DNA from: Chrysomallon squamiferum
Taxonomy: Eukaryota; Mollusca; Gastropoda; Neomphalida; Peltospiridae
Reading direction: 5' to 3'
DNA: 64,000 nt
NCBI GenBank assembly: GCA_012295275.1
Contig: CM022679.1
Span: 29,344,664-29,408,663 of the forward strand
How positions within the stretch are numbered: the stretch's first letter is position 1; every line of letters begins with the position of its first letter. Both the position numbers and the translations under genes were made by a program. The notes below the pieces were generated by a model. It saw only the letters and a program-made list of their open reading frames with translations, did not search any database and was not told the DNA's origin. Shown one piece after another: positions 42,260 through 58,309 of this stretch.

Positions 42260-43200
42260 TTAATATAGCAAATGTGTTTAACACACTACACTCAGTTACA
42301 CATTGTTAACAGAGCCGTTAGAAATAAATGATTACAATTACTTATAAATAGATTCACCTATTTAATTAATTATAAAATGATAATTAACATTTCACTGCTC
42401 ACTTAGTATTTATAAATCACTTTATTTACTTTAGGAAGTTTTTTGGTTATTGATATTTAGTGATATTGAAGTAATCAGTTCTGTGATTTGGATGTTAATC
42501 GAATGTGAATTCTGTTTTCAGTGCTGTCACACTTGAAACAGGACAACAAAATTTTCTTGGAGAATATTCAGTCAAATGATTATTAATTATTGTATTGCAA
42601 AATACACTTTCTCTAGTTGTAATTCAAAACGTTACTCTTTGGAAACCAATGTTCAAATTTTAAAAAAGTCCTTAATCGTAATTCAAAAATTTCAAGATTC
42701 AGGGCTGAGAGCTAATTTTAGCTGATTAATCACAACGTACGGTTACCTTACTTTCATATTATTATTAATTAATCTAATAATTGAATATACTTACCTTATT
42801 TACATATTAAGTAACGTAATAATGAAATATGCTAATTCATTTCAGTGTGTGTTTCTATTCCGTTCAACACGTTTTAGTACACTAGACAGCTTCTTGTCAA
42901 TTACAGTAAATAAAACCAAAGTTCAAATTTTTAAACAGTCTTTAACCGTAATTCAAAAATTTTCATCTTTCTTTGATTTAGACCATGAGAAATCATCTCT
43001 CTTTTGTCAGTCGAATTATATGCATATTTAAAATAGCTTTCATCTCTCTCATAATGTATTCATTTTTCATTGTATATAGATATCGGCTCCTCGACTGACA
43101 CTTTTTCTGTCATTGGTTATTTGAGAAAAGTGGCCATCTCAAATATTAGATGTTCGAGTTTGCAATCTTGATGATTTTCGAAATATTACAGACCTAACTG
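42260..43200. other. Intergenic DNA between gene B and the first MadBub exon 1 relic
   Basis: AT-rich sequence repeated in each duplication unit (for example CAACACGTTTTAGTACACTA). A 69-codon plus frame at 42822-43031 recurs in other units but with frame-breaking differences; it is taken as non-coding. Confidence 0.45.
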
Positions 43201-43206
43201 TCAAAA

Positions 43207-43345
43207 ATGGCTGGTTCTTTGCATGATAGAGTACCAATGTTCTCAGACAAAGTTGAAAATTTATTCTGCTTTGCAGCCTCACTCCGAGGATCAACAAAAA
43301 ATAAAAGAGGAAAAAGAGTGAGCTTGATGAAGTGAAACTTCATGT
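43207..43345 (+). pseudogene. MadBub exon 1 relic, copy 1 (inverted)
   Basis: Plus-strand copy of MadBub exon 1 with its start (ATGGCTGGTTC), the stretch TGCAGCCTCACTCCGAGGATCAACAAAAAA, the donor (AAAGAGTGAGC) and adjoining intron. The central part encoding the KEN box is missing, and the frame ends after about 45 codons. Upstream sequence also matches the MadBub promoter (GATTTTCGAAATATTAC). Confidence 0.8.
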
Positions 43346-43960
43346 TTTAACTTAAAATTTCAGAAGATCTGTAGACGTTATTCATAATACTAGGTGTTTT
43401 CTTTTTCATTTTGTTTTAAATCATTTTTCGGATTAAAAAAAAAATTCATTCGTGAAATAAGATATGATTTTCAAAAAACGAAAAGGAAAAAAGAAGAAGA
43501 AAAAAGCTTATCTAATTTATTACGATTATTTTTATGTCAGTCGTTAGTATAACATTTAACATTTTAGTTTTCAAAAGATGGAAAGTAAAGGAAGATAAAA
43601 ACAGAAGAAAAGGAAACAACAAGATATGTTTTAAGGATCATATTTTATTCATCATTCAGTTTTAGAAATAAAATGATGTTTTCATGGTTGTCTTCGAAAC
43701 CAATTGATTCACGTCCCTTTTCAGCTGAAAAATGAATTAAAGCTTTTATTACAATCTACACATTTTCCAAGAAAACACATCAGTATATAAATACATGTAG
43801 TTTGAACTGTTCATATAATTAACGTGCTTCATTAGTAAGAATTAAACTTTGTTATTAATTAAAACCGAAAACCGTGTTAATTCTTCTCTCTCCGTACATA
43901 ATGGTTATTATCTTTTCTCATCTTGAACTTAAAATTGTACCGTTATTTTTTTTTTTTTTT

Positions 43961-44008
<48 letters not shown>

Positions 44009-44558
44009 TTAAATATAGTTCATATATAAGATAAACTGATAACGTTTTCTTATATGTCAACGTTCCAAAAACATAGAAAGTTGTTTTATTTATATTTCAA
44101 CCGGCGACAGTAAAATCAGTTTTAATAATAATAATAATAATGATAATAGTAGAAGTAGTAGTTGTAGTAGCAGTAGTAGAAGTAGTAGTAGTAAATGTTC
44201 TTAGACGACACTTTTGAATGCAATCATTAAGCATCCTAAAAATATCAAATTTAAATTATTAAAATATTGTAATAATGAATATCGAATTTTAAATAAATAA
44301 ATAATTTATTTTTATGACGAAAGCAATTTATTTTTTTATTTTTTATTATTTTTTTATTTTTTATTATTTAAACAAAATAATTAAAACAAAATAAAGGAAA
44401 GAAAGAAAGGAAGAAGGAAACACAATTTCTTTTCGGATTTACGATCATATCCAACTAAACAGTGATATTAGTCATCACCAACATCATAACCAACAATTAA
44501 TTTATAAATATTCATTCAGCTGAAACGGTCACTTGTTAATAATTACTTGTAATAAGCG

Positions 44559-44563
<5 letters not shown>

Positions 44564-44650
<87 letters not shown>
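44564..44650 (+). repeat. (CT)n tract in gene C
   Basis: About 43 CT repeats in the same position relative to the 18-nt microexon as in genes B, D and F. Confidence 0.95.
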
Positions 44651-44655
<5 letters not shown>

Positions 44656-44799
44656 GAAACTAACTTATAGCTCACAGATACTCACAAATATTCTCTATAT
44701 ACAAATCGTACTTACCCATAAGTGTATCGACCACTTAAAAATAAAAATAAATATAAATGAAAAAAATATACATAAATAAATAAATAAATATATATACAT

Positions 44800-45043
44800 A
44801 CAGGGTGGCCCAAAAGTAGGATTACAGTTATTACGTAGGCAGTTTGTTTTAAAATATAAGCACGTTTCAAGCATTAAACAGAATCTGTTTAATCTCTGAG
44901 GTGCTCAAAATGTAAGCAGCAAGGGAAAAGTGTAAATCCAAGTTAGATCTGAAGAATATTTTATGTTAATTGTACTTAGCAAGTAACTTCAAGCATATAA
45001 ACGATAGTTTAATAAATGTAAACTACTTTTGGGCCATCCTGTG
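44800..45043. mobile_element. Short mariner-like inverted-repeat element (MITE)
   Basis: The left end ACAGGGTGGCCCAAAAGTAG and the right end (reverse complement ACAGGATGGCCCAAAAGTAG) form 20-bp terminal inverted repeats around about 245 bp with no coding capacity. GGTGGCCCAAAAGTA ends are typical of mariner-type elements, and the insertion lies among TA-rich sequence. It is absent from the same intron in genes B and D, so it inserted into copy C after duplication. Confidence 0.7.
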
Positions 45044-45063
45044 TATATATATTTATATATAGC

Positions 45064-45065
<2 letters not shown>

Positions 45066-45137
<72 letters not shown>

Positions 45138-45157
45138 TGATAATGATAATGTTAATG

Positions 45158-45223
<66 letters not shown>

Positions 45224-45230
45224 GTAGTAA
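45066..45230 (+). repeat. (AAT)n microsatellite next to the MITE
   Basis: Two AAT blocks separated by GATGATAATGATAATG. Counterparts in genes B and D are much shorter. Confidence 0.92.
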
Positions 45231-45488
45231 CAATAATAACATTAATTTCAGTAAATGAAAACCTCGTTACTGAAGTAAAACATTTTATCAGAGGAAAGGG
45301 ACATATTGAAGTATATAAGACAGAAGAGTAATATCTGTAGTGGAATGTATTTAAATTAAAGTATATAATAGATACAATCACTATAAGTTGACAGTGGTGT
45401 ACTGAAATATATAATATACATATATGATACAGTAAGAAGGTGAAAAACATAACATGGAATCCTATATATTTTTGTCTATATATATTAC

Positions 45489-45672
<184 letters not shown>

Positions 45673-45739
45673 GGGAAGGGAATAATGCATGATTTGATGT
45701 GTGATGATACTCACAGTAGTTTAAAGACACGTGCCCTAC

Positions 45740-45797
<58 letters not shown>

Positions 45798-46545
45798 GTA
45801 ATAATGATTGTGGTGGTGGTGATGATGATGATAATAAATTTACAGCTACTACTACCACTATTACTACTAGACTACAACTGCAATGATACTAGTAATATTA
45901 AAAATGCGGTAGACAATCTTGTAGTATTTTATGTGCTTTTCCAAGAACAGTAATGAGACAACTAAACAGACGTGCATCTACTACTTACAGTGATGTAGGA
46001 AACTCATGGCCAGGAATATAAATACGATAATTACAATTCTTTGGGTTCATACATTGTGAAGTATATGGTTTACTTTCATGTAATATGAAATATATGCGGT
46101 ATACTTTCATGTAATACGATGTATATGGTTTACGTTCAAGTAATAGGAAGTATATATGGTATACTTTCATGTAATTTGAAGTATAAGGTATAATTTCATA
46201 TAATGTGATGTATATGGTACACTTTCATGTAATATGAAGTATAAGATAAACTTTCATATAATAGGATGTATATTGTTTACTTTCATGTAATAGGATGTAT
46301 ATTGTTTACTTTCATGTATTATGAAATATATACGGTAAACTTTAATGTAATATGAAGTATATATATACTTTCATGTAATATGAAATATATATCGTATATT
46401 TATGCTTTAGTATAGGATAACGACGACAACAAGAAAAGAAAAATAGAGTGAAAACCCGTATACTACTTACACGCATTTTTTGTAGCAGGCGTTATCAGCC
46501 TGACCCAGTGTTGTAGTAGCAGCAGCCAACAACAGACAGACCACT

Positions 46546-47640
46546 TTATTTACTTCACGACTTTTTTGGACATAATTACTTCAATATCATTTCTGTGTAC
46601 TGGATGTTAATAGACTGTGAATTCGGTTTTCAGTGCTGTCAAACTTGACACAGGACAACAAAATTTTCTTGGAGAATATTCAGTCAAATGATTATTATTT
46701 TTTTTATTGCAAAATACATTTTGTCTCGTTGTAATTCAAAAACATTTTCCAAAACGTTACTCTTTGAAGCAGTTCACGTGCTTGCTATGGATGGTTGTGA
46801 TTCAGTCCAGATATAATTTTAAAATACAATTTAACTCTTCTTTTTTTTCGAGTTTTCTCACAATAAACATTTTTCAGTATCATTATATTATGTTCATCGG
46901 TATTTGAACTTAATCAGTTTTCTGAAAAATGATTTAAATTTGTTTATCGTTCAGATTCTGTAAACTGTTCCTTAACACTCGTTTAACAGTGTGGGGTCAC
47001 ATTTATTAATTTGTTAAATACGCAGTCTTCCATAGAAAACGTCATTATTCCAGTGAACAAGATCCAGCCCTGAGAGCTAAATTTAGCAGATTAATCACAA
47101 CATCTGTTTACCTTATTTGCTTATTATTAATTAATCTAATAATTAAATATACTTACATTATTTGCATATAAATTAACGTAATAATTAAATATTTAAATAT
47201 TTATCAACTCGATTCAATATACTTAACTTATTTGCATATTAATTAACTTAAAAATTAAATATGCTAATTCATTTCAGTGTGTGTTTCTATTTCGTTTAAT
47301 ACGTTCAACACGTTTTAGTACACTAGACAGCTTCTTGTCGATTACAGTAAATATAACCAATGTTCAAATTTTTAAACAGTCCTTAAACGTAATTCCAACA
47401 TCTTCATCTTTCTTTGATATCGATCATGAGAAATCATCTCTCTTTTGTCAGTCGAATTATATGTATATTTAAAATAGCTTTCATCTCTCTCATAATGTAT
47501 TCATTTTTCATTGTATATAGATATCGCTCGACTGACACTTTATTTTCTGTCACTGGTTATTTGAGTAAAGTGGCCATCTCAAATACTAGATGTTCGAGTT
47601 TGCAATCTTGATGATTTTCGAAATATTACAGACCTAACTG
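46546..47640. other. Intergenic DNA between gene C and the second MadBub exon 1 relic
   Basis: Duplicated AT-rich block related to 42420-43200 and 51010-51780. Short plus frames here differ between copies and are not supported. Confidence 0.4.
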
Positions 47641-47646
47641 TCAAAA

Positions 47647-47785
47647 ATGGCTGGTTCTTTGCATGATAGAGTACCAATGTTCTCAGACAAAGTTGAAAGT
47701 TTATTCTGCTTTGCAGCCTCACTCCGAGGATCAACAAAAAATAAAAGAGGAAAAAGAGTGAGCTTGATGAAGTGAAACTTCATGT
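47647..47785 (+). pseudogene. MadBub exon 1 relic, copy 2 (inverted)
   Basis: Nearly identical to copy 1, with the same internal loss of the KEN segment, the same donor-like GTGAGC and the same intron 1 tail. Confidence 0.8.
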
Positions 47786-48147
47786 TTTAACTTAAACTTT
47801 CAGAAGATCTGTAGACGTTATTCATAATACTAGGTGTTTTCTTTTTCATTTTGTTTTAAAATCATTTTTCTGATTAAAACAAAATTCATTCGTGAAATAA
47901 GATATGATTTTCAAAAAACGAAAAAAAAAAAAGAAGAAGAAAAATGTTTATCTAATTTACTACGATTATTTTTTTATCTCAACTGTTAACATTTAACATT
48001 TTTTAGTTTTCAAAAGACGAAAAGTAAAGGAAGATACAAACAGAAAAAGAGCAAACAACATGATATGTTTTCAGGATCATATTTTATTCATCATTCAGTT
48101 TTAGAAATAAAATGATGTTTTCATGTTGATCTTCGAAACCTATTGAT

Positions 48148-48413
48148 TCACGTCACTTTCAGCTGAAAAACGAATTAAAGCTTTTATTACAATCTACACA
48201 TATTCCAAGAAAACATATAAATATATAAGAACATGCATTTTGAACTGCTCATATAATTAATAAACGTGCTTCATTAGTAAGAATTAAAGTTTGTTATTAA
48301 TTAACTGATAAAACCGAAAACAGTGTTAATTCTTCTCTCTCCGTACATAATGGTTATTATTTTTTCTCGTCTTGAACTTAAAATTGTACCGTTATTTTTT
48401 TTAATTTTTATTA

Positions 48414-48469
<56 letters not shown>

Positions 48470-49048
48470 AATATTGTTTATTCATAAAACAGCGTTTTCT
48501 TATATGTCAGTGTTCGAAAAAATTTGATTTATTTATAATTCAACCGGCGACAGTAAAATCAGTTTTAATGTCCACTAACACTAAATTTGTAATCGTTATC
48601 CAGTTATTAAATAATAATAATAGTAGTAGTAGTAGTAGTAGTAGTAATAGTTGTAGTAGTAGTAAATTTTCTTACAGGACATCTTCGAATACAGTGTCGC
48701 CTGATCCTACAAATATCAAATTTAAATTATTAAAATATTATCATAATGAATATCGAATTTTAAATAAACAAATAAATAATTAAATAATAATTTATCTTGA
48801 TTACGAAAGCAATGTTTTCATTTTATATTTTCGTATTATTATTTTTATTTTTTAGATATTTAAACAAAGATAATTAAAACAAAATAAAGGAAAGAAAGGA
48901 AGAAAGGAAAAACAAATTATTTTCGGATTTACGATCATATCCAACTAAACAGTGATATTAGTCATCACCAACATGATAATCAACAGTTAATTTATAAATA
49001 TTCATTCAGCTGAAATGGTGACTTGTTAACAGTTAATTGTAATAAGCA

Positions 49049-49146
<98 letters not shown>

Positions 49147-49272
49147 ACTTTGTGTTTGAAACTCATTTATAGCCACTAGACACAAATCGCACTTACCACT
49201 CATTATCCAAACCACTTAAAAAAAAGAAAGAAAGATCAACAAACAAACACAAATAAATAAATAAATAAATTC

Positions 49273-49305
<33 letters not shown>

Positions 49306-49554
49306 GCATTAATTTCACTAAATAAAAACATCGTTACTGAAGTATAATATTTTATCACAGGAAAACGACATATTGAAATATATAAAAGAAAAGAATTTTT
49401 TTTAAGTGGAATGTATTTAAATTAAAGTATATAATAGATACAACCATTATAAGTTGACAATGGTATACTGAAATATGTGATTTACAAATATGATACAGTA
49501 AGAAGGTGAAAAACATATCATGGAATCCGATATATTTTGGTCTATATATATTAC

Positions 49555-49639
<85 letters not shown>

Positions 49640-49748
49640 AAGGGAAAAAATGCATGATCTGATGTGTGATGAAAGGTGATAAAAAATCACATTCACAGAA
49701 ATTTAAAACAGATACTCACAGTAGTTTAAAGGCACGTGCCCTACAATC

Positions 49749-49787
<39 letters not shown>

Positions 49788-50476
49788 GTATTAATAGTAA
49801 TAATGATTGTGGTAGTGGTGATGATGATGACAATAAATTTACTACTAGACTACAACTGCAATGATACTAGTAATATTAAATGCGGTAGACAGTTTTGTAG
49901 TATTTTATGTGCTTTTCCAAGAACAATAATGAGATAACTAAACAGACGTGCGTCTACGACTTACAGTGATGTAGGAAAACCAGGAACATAAATACGATAA
50001 TTACAATTCTTTGGGTTCATATATTATGAAGTATATGGTTTACTTTCATGTAATATGAAATATATTTGGTATACTTTCATATAATACGATGTATATGGTT
50101 TACTTTCGTATAATATGAAGTATATATGGTATACTTTCATGTAATACTAAGTTATAAGGTTTACTTTCATCTATAACGCATATGATATACTTTCATTTAA
50201 CATAACATGAAGTATATGGTTTACCTTCATGTAATATAATGCAGATGGTATATTTTCTTATAATATGAAATACACGGTATACTTCTATATACATAGATTT
50301 TCAAATCGTGTATTTATGCTTTAGTATAGCATAACGACGACGACAACAAGAAAACAAAACCCGCATACTACTTACTTGCATTTGATGTAGCAGTCCTTGT
50401 CAATGTCTTCTAGTTTTGTAGTAGCAGTAGTCAACACAAGACAGACCAGTAGTACTAGCAGTCCTAGACTCGACAT
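48148..50476 (-). CDS. Peptide gene D, secreted CX3C-CX3C peptide
   Basis: Coding exons in transcript order: 50476-50376 (exon starts 50478), 49740-49720 (21 nt), 49214-49197 (18 nt), 48706-48676 (31 nt), 48162-48148. Phases agree; 186 nt, 61 aa. The signal peptide begins MSSLGLLVLLVCLVL. The first CX3C is DCYIKC and the second HCIRRC, with a microexon-encoded spacer between them. Relative to gene B a one-base loss in the last exon brings an earlier TGA and shortens the tail. AATAAA (minus) lies at 48083-48088. A non-coding first exon ends at 50681. Very close to gene B in introns and flanks, so a recent duplicate. Function unknown. Confidence 0.74.
49051..49144 (+). repeat. (CT)n tract in gene D
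   Basis: About 47 CT repeats about 50 bases from the 18-nt microexon. Confidence 0.95.
49557..49637 (+). repeat. (GA)n tract in gene D
   Basis: About 40 GA repeats between the 18-nt and 21-nt microexons. Complementary to the (CT)n at 49051-49144. Confidence 0.95.
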
Positions 50477-50764
50477 ATCTCTAATACAAACACACTGAAA
50501 TATAAACATAACTATCAGCATTAAAAAATACACGGAACTGTTAAAATTACAAAAATACACGTAACTGTTAAAATTAAAATATTTATGTCTGGCTATGCGT
50601 GTATGTATGTAGATAGAAATATAGATGGTTAGGTAATAATTTTTAAGTTGACATGTACAATGAATACAATCAAAACATACCTTCAAAGTTTTCTCTTTTC
50701 TACAGTCCAAATAGCAAGTTCAAGCTGGTATGAATTTTCGTTTGAACGTGCTGCTATTTATTTA

Positions 50765-51789
50765 CAACTAACGATTGATTATTTTTTATTTTCTATTTTT
50801 TATTATTTATTTTTTTTATTTGTATTTATCATTGGAATTGTTTTTACAAATTCATTTAATATAGCAACTGTGTTTAACACACTACACACAGTTACACATT
50901 GTTAACAGAGCCGTTAGAAATAAATGATTACAATTACTTATAAAGAGATTCACCTATTTAATTAATTATAAAATGATAATTAACATTTCACTGCTCACTT
51001 AGCATTTACAAATCACTTTATTTACTTCAGGAAGTTTTTTTGGCTATTGATATTTAGTGATATTGAAGTAATCAGTTCTGTGATTTGGATGTTAATCGAA
51101 TGTGAATTCTGTTTTCAGTGCTGTCACACTTGACACAGGACAACGAAATTTTCTTGGAGAATATTCAGTCAAATGATTATTAATTTTTGTATTGCAAAAT
51201 ACACTTTCTCTCGTTGTAATTCAAAACGTTACTCTTTGGAAACCAATGTTCAAATTTTAAAACAGTCCTTAATCGTAATTCACAGATTTCAAGACTCAGT
51301 GCTGCGAGCTAAATTTAGCTGATTAATCACAATGTACGTTTACCTTATTTGCATATTATTAATTAATCTAATAATTAAATATACTTACATTATTTGCATA
51401 TTAATTAACTTAATAATGAAATATGCTAATTCATTTCAGTGTGTGTTTCTATTTCGTTTTAGTACACTACACAGCTTCTTGTCGATTACAGTAAATAAAA
51501 CCAAAGTTCAAATTTTCAAACAGTCCTTAACCGTAATTCAAAATTTTTCATCTTTCTTTGATTTAGACCATGAGAATTCATCTCGTCAGTCGAATTATAT
51601 GTATATTTAAAATAGCTTTCATCTCTCTCATAATGTATTCATTTTTCATTGTATATAGATATGGGCTCGCTCGACTGACACATTATTTTCTGTCACTGGT
51701 TATTTGAGTAAAGTGGCCATCTCAAATACTAGATGTTCGAGTTTGCAATCTTGATGATTTTCGAAATATTACAGACCTAACTGTCAAAA
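50765..51789. other. Intergenic DNA between gene D and the third MadBub exon 1 relic
   Basis: Duplicated AT-rich block, closest to 42250-43206. No gene supported. Confidence 0.4.
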
Positions 51790-51928
51790 ATGGCTGGTTC
51801 TTTGCATGATAGAGTACCAATGTTCTCAGACAAAGTTGAAAGTTTATTCTGCTTTGCAGCCTCACTCCGAGGATCAACAAAAAATAAAAGAGGAAAAAGA
51901 GTGAGCTTGATGAAGTGAAACTTCATGT
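51790..51928 (+). pseudogene. MadBub exon 1 relic, copy 3 (inverted)
   Basis: Same structure as copies 1 and 2, with start codon, 3' half of the exon, donor-like GTGAGC and intron 1 tail. Confidence 0.8.
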
Positions 51929-52212
51929 TTTAACTTAAACTTTCAGAAGATCTGTAGACGTTATTCATAATACTAGGTGTTTTCTTTTTCATTTTGTTTT
52001 AAAATCATTTTTCTGATTAAAACAAAATTCATTCGTGAAATAAGATATGATTTTCAAAAAACGAAAAAAAAAAAAAAGAAGAAAAAAGCTTATCTAATTG
52101 ATTACGATTGTTTTTTTATGTCAGTCGTTAGTCTAACATTTAACATTTCAGTTTTCAAAAGATGGAAAGTAAAGGAAGATAAAAACAGAAGAAAAGGAAA
52201 CAACAAGATATG

Positions 52213-52541
52213 TTTTAAGGATCATATTTTATTCATCATTCAGTTTTAGAGATAAAAATGATGTTTTCATGTTGATGTTTGAAACCTATTGATTCACGTC
52301 CCTTTTCCTCTGAAAAATGAATTAAAGCTTTTAGTACAATTTACACATTTTCCAAGAAAACACATCAGTATATAAATACATGCATTTTGAACTGTTCATA
52401 TAATTAATATACGTGCTTCATTAGTAAGAATTAAAGTTTGTTATTAATTAACTGATAAAACCGAAAACAGTGTAAATTCTTCTCTCTCCGTACATAATGG
52501 TAATTATCTTTTCTCATCTTGAACTTAACATTGTACCGTTA

Positions 52542-52572
<31 letters not shown>

Positions 52573-52685
52573 TTAAATACAGTTCATATATAAGACAAAC
52601 TGATAACGTTTTCTTATATGTCAACGTTCCAAAAACATAGAAATTTGTTTTATTTATATTTCAACCGGCGACAGTAAAATCAGTT

Positions 52686-52736
<51 letters not shown>

Positions 52737-52750
52737 GTAGAAGTAGTATG
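52213..52750 (-). pseudogene. Peptide gene E, last-exon fragment
   Basis: Only the 3' UTR and last exon (52309-52286, acceptor TTTTTCAG, same KRDVNQ-type tail as gene B) remain, plus part of the preceding intron with an (AAT)n tract. At about 52748 the sequence jumps to the intergenic block equivalent to 46987 onward, so the rest of the gene was lost in one deletion. Confidence 0.7.
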
Positions 52751-53337
52751 TGGGGTCACATTTATTAATATGTTAAATACGCAGTCTTCCATAGACAAAC
52801 GTCATTATTCCAGTGAACAAGATCCAGTCCTGAGAGCTAATTTTAGCTGATTAATCACAACATCTGTTTACCTTATTTGCATATTATTAATTAATCTAAT
52901 AATTAAATATACTTACATTATTTGCATATTAATTAACTTAAAAATGAAATATGCTAATTTACTTCAGTTTTTGTTTCTATTTCGTTTAACACGTTCAACA
53001 CGTTTTAGTACACTGGACAGCTTCTTGTCGATTACAGTAAATAAAACCAATGTTCAAATTTTTAAACAGTCCTTAACCGTAATTCAAAAAAAATGCATCT
53101 TTCTTTGATTTAGACCATGAGAAATCATCTCTCTTTTGTCAGTCGAATTATATGCATATTTAAAATAGCTTTCATCTCTCTCATAATGTATTCATTTTTT
53201 ATTGTATATAGATATCGCTCGACTGACACTTTATTTTCTGTCACTGGTTATTTGAGAAAAGTGGCCATCTCAAATACTAGATGTTCGAGTTTGCAATCTT
53301 GATGATTTTCGAAATATTACAGTCGTAACTGTCAAAA

Positions 53338-53505
53338 ATGGCTGGTTCCTTGCATGACAGCGTACCAATGAATGGGAACCGAGTAAAGAAAATATTCAAC
53401 TTCTAAAACAAGGTTGAAAGTTTATTCTGCTTTGCAACCTCACTCCGACGATCAACAAAAAAGAAAAGAACAAAAAGAGTAAATTTGATGAAGTGAAACT
53501 TTAGA
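53338..53505 (+). pseudogene. MadBub exon 1 relic, copy 4 (inverted, longest)
   Basis: This copy keeps the middle of exon 1 (GAATGGGAACCGAGTAAAGA), the part that encodes the KEN box in the real gene. A frameshift and an in-frame TAA follow. It shows that copies 1-3 share a later internal deletion. Confidence 0.8.
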
Positions 53506-53837
53506 TTTAACTTAAAATTTAAGAAGATCTGTAGACGTTATTCTTAATACTATGTTTTGTAATCAACCTGCACAAGTAAAAAGAAATAATTTTATTATTT
53601 TTTGCTTTATTTTTAAATCATGAATTCTGATTATTAAAATGTATTCGTGAAATAAGGTATGATTTTCAAAAAACGAAAAGGAAAAGAAGAAGAAGAAAAA
53701 CCTAATTTAATTTATTACGATTATTTTTTATGTCAGTTGTTGGTATAACATTTCACATTTCATTTTGGAAAAGGAAACGAAGATAAAAAAAAAAAAAAAA
53801 AGAAAACCAAACAACATGATACAGTTTAGTATGATAT

Positions 53838-53843
53838 TTTATT
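53838..53843 (-). terminator. Polyadenylation signal of peptide gene F
   Basis: AATAAA on the minus strand about 70 bases beyond the stop codon. Confidence 0.6.
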
Positions 53844-53911
53844 CATCATTCAGTTTTAGATATAATAAAACTTCACTGATATTTCCATGGTTCCCTTCGA
53901 AATCTATAAAT

Positions 53912-56240
<2,329 letters not shown>

Positions 56241-56269
56241 ATCTGTAATAAAACAACATATAGAAATAC

Positions 56270-56975
56270 ACTCGTAAATAGACACGTAACTGTCAGCATT
56301 AAAATATACACGTAATTGTCAGTATTAAAATATACACGTAACTGTCAACATCAAAATATACACGTAAATGTCAAAATTAAAATATACACGTAACTGTCAA
56401 CATTAAAATATACACGTAACTGTCAACATTAAAATATACTCGTAACTGTTAACATTAAAATACACACGTAACTGTCAACATTAAAATATACACGTAACTG
56501 TCAACATTAAAATATACACGTAACTGTCAAAATTAAAATATACACGTAACTGTCAACATCAAAATATACACGTAATTGTCAGTATTAAACTATACACGTA
56601 ACTGTCAACATTAAAATATACACGTAATTGTCAACATTAAAATATACTCGTAACTGTTAACATTAAAATACACACGTAACTGTCAACATTAAAATATACA
56701 CGTAACTGTCAACATTAAAATATACACGTAACTGTCAAAATTAAAATATACACGTAACTGTCAACATTAAAATACACGCGTAATTGTCAGTATTAAACTA
56801 TACACGTAACTGTCAACATTAAAATATACACGTAATTGTCAACATTAAAATATACTCGTAACTGTTAACATTAAAATACACACGTAACTGTCAACATTAA
56901 AATATACACGTAATTGTCAGTATTAAACTATACACGTAATTGTCAACATTAAAATATATTCGTAACTGTTAACAT
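56270..56975 (-). repeat. 26-bp satellite in gene F intron 1
   Basis: About 27 copies of a unit whose plus strand reads CACGTAACTGTCAACATTAA plus AATATA. It starts about 30 bases upstream of the first coding exon. On the gene strand each unit contains TTGACAG followed by TTACGTG, close to the real acceptor and exon start (TTACAG then ATATGTCG). A related, more diverged array lies in relic A (38175-38520). Confidence 0.9.
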
Positions 56976-57012
56976 TAACATGTTTATGTCTGGCTATGCG
57001 TTATCCATATAG

Positions 57013-57020
57013 ATAGATAT

Positions 57021-57076
<56 letters not shown>

Positions 57077-57077
57077 T
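57013..57077 (+). repeat. (GATA)n microsatellite
   Basis: About 15 GATA units in gene F intron 1, close to the non-coding first exon. Confidence 0.95.
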
Positions 57078-57214
57078 TAGATAATAATTTTGAAGATTAC
57101 ATGTACACTGAAGAACAGCAATACATACTTTCGAATATTTTCTCTTTTGTTCAGTCCAGTGATCAAGTTTGAACGTATATGATTTTTCGTTTGAACGTGG
57201 TGCTATTTATGCAC

Positions 57215-58300
57215 AAAGAATGATTAACTAATTTGTTTTTAATTTGTTTTGTGGGGTTTTTTAGGTTGTGTTTATAGCTGGATGTTTTTTACAAATTAGT
57301 TTAATATGCAAATGAGTTTGAAAGACTCCACCCCCAGAAAGATTTTTACGCATTATCCAGTGAGCCATTGAAAACAGATTATTAAAATTACTTATTTCCT
57401 CTTCGTGTTGGCAGAAAATAAACTGCCACAATTACGTCAATATCATGACTGTGTGACAGATGTTACGAGAGAAAAAACGTTTTCCAAAACGTTACTCTTT
57501 AAAGCAGTCACGTAGTTGCTATTGATGGTTGTTATTCAAGCCAGGTATAGTTTTATAATACAGTTTAACTAATAGCATAAATGCTCTGAATCCTTTTCTT
57601 TCTTTCTTTTTTTTTTTTTTTGTCAGATTTTCTCAGAATAAACATTTGTCAGTACCATTAGATCAGTATTTCAACTCAAAGAGTTTTCTGAAAAATGAAG
57701 TTTAAAATTGAAGTTTTGTGAATCATAAGATGTTTATCGTTCAGCTTCTGTAATCTGTTTCTCAACCCTCGTTTAACAGCAAATTCTAGCAGATTAACAA
57801 CACAATATGGTTAACTTATTTGCATATTAGTTAGCCCTAATTACATATGTTTGACTTATTGCTATATAAATTAATAAAATAAATAAATATGCTGACTTGC
57901 TTGCATATTTATCAACTTGATTAAATATACTTACCTTATTTGCATATTAATTAACGTAATAATTAAATATGCTAATTTACTTCAGCGTGTATTTCTGTTT
58001 CGTTTAACACGTTCAACACGTTTTAGTACACTAGACAGCTTTTTGTCGATTACAGTAAATATAACCAATTTTTAAACAGTCATTTTCATCTTTCTTTGAT
58101 TTAACCATGAGAAATCCTCTGTTTAAAGCCCCCAGGTATTAAACATTATAAACTAACTAATTTTACCTAGAGTGTTTCTTAGTGCAGCTCTGTTGTCAAA
58201 TTTCACTTAATTTGAAAATACGAATGGTGGAATTTCCAGATAAAAAGATTTTTATCTTGTTTTTCTAACCACAAATAATTTTTGTTTTTCGAACAGCTAA
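57215..58300. other. Intergenic DNA upstream of gene F
   Basis: Related to the intergenic blocks of other units up to about 58118 (AACACGTTCAACACGTTTTAG), after which the match ends before any MadBub exon 1 copy. No gene seen. Confidence 0.4.
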
Positions 58301-58309
58301 AATTAAATG

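Noticed and set aside
42822-43031. A recurring 60-90-codon plus frame in the intergenic blocks (also 47281-47472, 51332-51610)
   Set aside because: The copies share sequence by segmental duplication, but lengths and frames differ, with no splice context or conserved codon pattern.
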